From: Mucilaginibacter boryungensis
GTDB lineage: Bacteria; Bacteroidota; Bacteroidia; Sphingobacteriales; Sphingobacteriaceae
DNA length: 64,000 nt
Direction of reading: 5' to 3'
NCBI RefSeq assembly: GCF_015221995.1
Contig: NZ_JADFFM010000001.1
Span: 2,480,001-2,544,000 of the forward strand
The notes beneath the pieces were generated by a model. It was not told the DNA's origin, made no database searches, and saw nothing but the letters and a program-made list of their open reading frames with translations. Both the position numbers and the translations under genes were made by a program. Shown piece by piece: positions 61,483 through 64,000 of the stretch. Within the stretch, counting starts at the first letter, position 1. Each line of letters opens with the position of its first letter.

Positions 61483-61827
61483 GCTTACAGAGCATAAGAA
61501 ACAACATACATAGCATAAAAAAGTTTATTTAATTAGTTGTGATATAAACCTGCAGTTATAGAAATAGCTACAATAACGATATTAAACCTTACCAAAGGAA
61601 AACTTCTTTATCTTATCAATACAAATAATGCAAAATATAAATGTGTCAAAAGCACCAATTACGTTTAATTTTTAACCTTAATTAATTTAATAAACTTTAG
61701 GTTACTTATAATTTTTTTTTAATATTTATATTTGAAATTATTCTAAATTTGATGCAATAATTTTTATAACTTTAATTGTAATTAATAATATTAACAGGTG
61801 CATTCTCTGGATGAATGCAGGTCAACA
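61483..61827. other. AT-rich divergent gap before the XRE gene
   Basis: 345 bases with no gene. TATATTTG at 61727-61734 and TAAATTTG at 61744-61751 match the -7 consensus for the XRE gene, but neither has a clear TTG -33. The gap also serves the MBG gene on the other strand. Confidence 0.35.
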
Positions 61828-62175
61828 ATGTTTGAAATTGGTAAAAAGATAAAAGCACTTCGCCAACAAAGGGGTTGGTCTCAAAGTGATATTGCTGAAT
61901 TATTAAGCATTTCAGTACCGGCTTTTTCTAAAATAGAGTCGGATATTACGGACTTAAATATTTCAAGGCTAAGGCAAATTGCCGAGGTATTTAATGTATC
62001 TGTGGTTGATTTAATTTCCGACCAAACTGAACCAAGCCAAACCTTATTGGATGAGCTGCAGGAAGCTAAAAATACTATCGCTGCCCAAACTTTAAAAATA
62101 AGCCATTTGCAGGAATATATAATTACCCTTTACGAACAATTACACAAACACACACAGGATGTAATTAGCGGTTAA
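61828..62175 (+). CDS. XRE-family regulator with coiled coil (copy B, exopolysaccharide locus)
   Basis: The product is 115 residues from the ATG at 61828, chosen because the protein then aligns end to end with its paralogue at 29687-30028 (MFEIGKKIKALRQQRGWSQ versus MKTLGKKIRLLRHQKGWSQ); a GTG ten codons earlier is the alternative. Helix-turn-helix about residues 8-62, coiled coil about 70-108 (LQEAKNTIAAQTLKISHLQEYI). It probably regulates the surrounding polysaccharide genes and is divergent from the MBG gene, convergent with the priming transferase. Confidence 0.87.
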   Translation: MFEIGKKIKALRQQRGWSQSDIAELLSISVPAFSKIESDITDLNISRLRQIAEVFNVSVVDLISDQTEPSQTLLDELQEAKNTIAAQTLKISHLQEYIITLYEQLHKHTQDVISG

Positions 62176-62236
62176 TTATTCCCGTGTGCGTTGTGCAACA
62201 TCACTCAATTAATTGTTTTTATCTTCCTTACTATAA

Positions 62237-63613
62237 CTAATAAGCATTTTTATCGCCTTTAAATGTGGTTGAAAGCGTTTGAAGTACTATTTGCATATCC
62301 AACCAGAAATTCCAGTTCTCGATATACCAAAGGTCATGTTCAACTCTTTTTATCAGTTGTTCATCAACCTTAATTTCGCCGCGGTAACCATTTACCTGGG
62401 CCCAACCTGTAAGACCTGGTTTTATAGAATGACGCAGCATGTAGCTACCATGTAAGCGAGAGTAATCCTCGGTATGTTTTAACATATGCGGCCTTGACCC
62501 TACTACCGACATATCGCCGGCAAGAACATTAAAAAACTGAGGTAATTCATCGAGATTGGTACGCCTTAAAAATTTACCTATGCGTGTATACCTTGCATCG
62601 TTTTGTGTAACCTGCATAGTATCCGCTGCATCGTTAACTTTCAAACTTCTAAATTTCAAGCATAAAAACGGACGATTATTTTTCCCGGTACGGAATTGCT
62701 TAAAGAATATTGGCCCCTCAGATTCCATTTTTATCAATATCGCTATTATTGGTATAAGCCATGACAGGATAAACACAATTACAAGCGAACTGAATATAAC
62801 ATCGAATATCCTTTTCTGAACCTGGCCTGAAATTTCAGCCAGTGGCTCTGGTTTGAGCGAAACTATAGGCAGGCTATCATCAAATTCAAAACTGTATTTA
62901 TATTTATCGTTGTTACGGAACTGCGGAACAAATTTGAATTTGATAAAATTGTTCTGTGCTTCGTCTGCCAGTTCATAAAGTTCAGGCATATAATCAGGCG
63001 ATATAACTGAGTATATTTCTGCAATATTGTTGTTTTTGGCATAGCTAAGGCAATCGCTTATAGCACCCAGGTATGCATAATTATTAGCGATGTTTGGCGT
63101 ATCGTTAAAAAAGCCTTTTATCTCATAAAAAATTTGTTTTTTCTCCAACTGTTCAACTAAGGCAATAGCTTGCTTGACATCGCCTATAATAACAACCCTT
63201 TTACGGAAAACGCCTGTCCTGTCTATAAACTTAACTATGCCAACCATGCCTATCCTGCTTGCGATTAGGAATACTCCAAACCATACTACGTCATATAGGA
63301 TAAAGTTTACTGTATCTGCTAAAAAATTCAAGTCAAAAAACAGCCATGTAATAAGTCCAAAAAAGATGTAAGTAATTGTTGTTTGCTTAAGCAAGTCGTA
63401 TACCCTGTAAATCCTATCATATTTATATATCCCGGCAACGTGAGAGCATATAAGCCATGCCATATTGTTAAATACAATTAACAATGTATAAAAATGCGCC
63501 TGGCTATTTACTATATTACCAATGTTTGTTATTAATAGAAAATGAATAATATTAAAAACAAGCAGATCGGGGAATAAAAAGGAAAGTTTAGCAGAGTTGT
63601 GTTTCGGTTTCAT
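62237..63613 (-). CDS. Undecaprenyl-phosphate glycosylphosphotransferase (WcaJ/WbaP-type priming enzyme)
   Basis: This 458-residue protein has four to five N-terminal membrane helices, a Rossmann-like middle part (about 125-245; RVVIIGDVKQAIALVEQLEK) and a C-terminal bacterial sugar transferase domain (about 265-458) with KRIFDVIFSSLVIV, KFRSL, RRTNLDELPQFFNVLAGDMSVVGSRP and KPGLTGWAQVNGYRG. It transfers sugar-phosphate to undecaprenyl phosphate and starts each repeat unit for the Wzx/Wzy operon. It is encoded 12 bases downstream of the WecG-type gene. Confidence 0.95.
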   Translation of the reverse strand: MKPKHNSAKLSFLFPDLLVFNIIHFLLITNIGNIVNSQAHFYTLLIVFNNMAWLICSHVAGIYKYDRIYRVYDLLKQTTITYIFFGLITWLFFDLNFLADTVNFILYDVVWFGVFLIASRIGMVGIVKFIDRTGVFRKRVVIIGDVKQAIALVEQLEKKQIFYEIKGFFNDTPNIANNYAYLGAISDCLSYAKNNNIAEIYSVISPDYMPELYELADEAQNNFIKFKFVPQFRNNDKYKYSFEFDDSLPIVSLKPEPLAEISGQVQKRIFDVIFSSLVIVFILSWLIPIIAILIKMESEGPIFFKQFRTGKNNRPFLCLKFRSLKVNDAADTMQVTQNDARYTRIGKFLRRTNLDELPQFFNVLAGDMSVVGSRPHMLKHTEDYSRLHGSYMLRHSIKPGLTGWAQVNGYRGEIKVDEQLIKRVEHDLWYIENWNFWLDMQIVLQTLSTTFKGDKNAY

Positions 63614-63624
63614 ATCGAATAAAT

Positions 63625-64000
63625 TTAGGCAGCGGTGTATTCGTCGTTTCGTAATGATGAAGGTATTGTAATAACTGGGGCATCAGGACGTGAATTACTA
63701 TTAGAAATAGTATTCCCTGTCTTTAATTTTTGCTGGATCAACTTGTAAGCGAAGACCGGTCCGTAAACCAGGTACCTTTTGTACAATCTCCGTGGTTCAG
63801 ATACCATGCGGCCCAGCCATTCCAGTCCAAGATTTATCCAAACCTTATTTGGTCTTTTAACAGTACCGGCATAAAAATCAAAAACTGCACCTATTGAACA
63901 TATATATTTTGCATTCAATAAACTTTTGTTGGCTATAGCCCATTTTTCTTGCTTCGGAGCAGTCATTCCAATAAATAACACGTCGGGGCTTACTTCATTT
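63625..64000 (-). CDS. WecG/TagA/CpsF-family glycosyltransferase, partial (5' end beyond right edge)
   Basis: The frame is open to the right edge; the C-terminal 125 residues are visible. DVLFIGMTAPKQEKWAIAN and the following CSIGAVFDFYAGTVKRPNKVW are the conserved end of GT26 transferases such as N-acetylmannosaminuronic-acid transferase WecG. It likely adds the second sugar to the lipid-linked primer. It lies 12 bases upstream of the priming phosphotransferase and is co-transcribed with it. Confidence 0.9.
   Translation of the reverse strand, partial: NEVSPDVLFIGMTAPKQEKWAIANKSLLNAKYICSIGAVFDFYAGTVKRPNKVWINLGLEWLGRMVSEPRRLYKRYLVYGPVFAYKLIQQKLKTGNTISNSNSRPDAPVITIPSSLRNDEYTAA

Overview
The window looks like chromosomal DNA of a Bacteroidota bacterium of the Sphingobacteriaceae type, with Mucilaginibacter or a close relative as the best guess. 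This is inferred from gene content, not from a search: a SusC/SusD pair with ECF sigma and FecR anti-sigma, type IX secretion sorting domains, a MurF-alanine racemase fusion, Mpl, type B L31, and promoter elements of the Bacteroidota TTG / TAnnTTTG type. There are no insertion sequences, phage genes, rRNA or CRISPR arrays. Two tRNA genes (Gly-GCC and Leu-UAA) sit near the middle.

Bases 1-11.5 kb hold a substrate-uptake locus. On the minus strand, in transcription order, are SusC (with STN domain), SusD, a DUF5689 lipoprotein, and a secreted endonuclease/exonuclease/phosphatase-fold enzyme that runs off the left edge. The divergent ECF sigma and FecR anti-sigma genes probably control it. It has no visible glycosidase, and the phosphoesterase suggests nucleic acid or another phosphodiester as substrate. 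Bases 11-23.5 kb are accessory genes: a Crp-like regulator with cupins, a MarR-GNAT fusion with DUF2000, an AhpD/Crp/methyltransferase/hybrid-kinase run, a HipA-like kinase overlapping DUF3037, and a diadenylate-cyclase-like (DACNV) protein.

Bases 23.5-37.6 kb are mostly housekeeping: DUF2130, prmA, tpiA, a GlmU-like protein, rpmE2, mpl, UspA, murF-alr, recX and the tRNA pair. A membrane-anchored winged-helix regulator with a striking direct-repeat operator candidate faces a BNR-repeat protein at 37.7-39.8 kb.

Bases 40-64 kb are an AT-rich exopolysaccharide locus. The core plus-strand operon (44.0-58.0 kb) encodes Gmd, an A-PCP-TE nonribosomal-peptide-synthetase-like protein with a cysteine-type pocket, a GNAT acetyltransferase, Wza-like export lipoprotein, Wzc-like tyrosine kinase, Wzx-like flippase, Wzy-like polymerase and three glycosyltransferases. 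Two paralogous right-handed beta-helix proteins on the opposite strand bracket it exactly. Around it lie a GH16-fold lipoprotein whose three catalytic acids are all amides (Q/N/Q), an acyltransferase, an MBG-repeat type IX-secreted protein, an XRE regulator, the priming phosphoglycosyltransferase and a WecG-type glycosyltransferase cut by the right edge. The most novel-looking part is this amino-acid-activating module inside a Wzx/Wzy polysaccharide operon, together with the apparently dead GH16.
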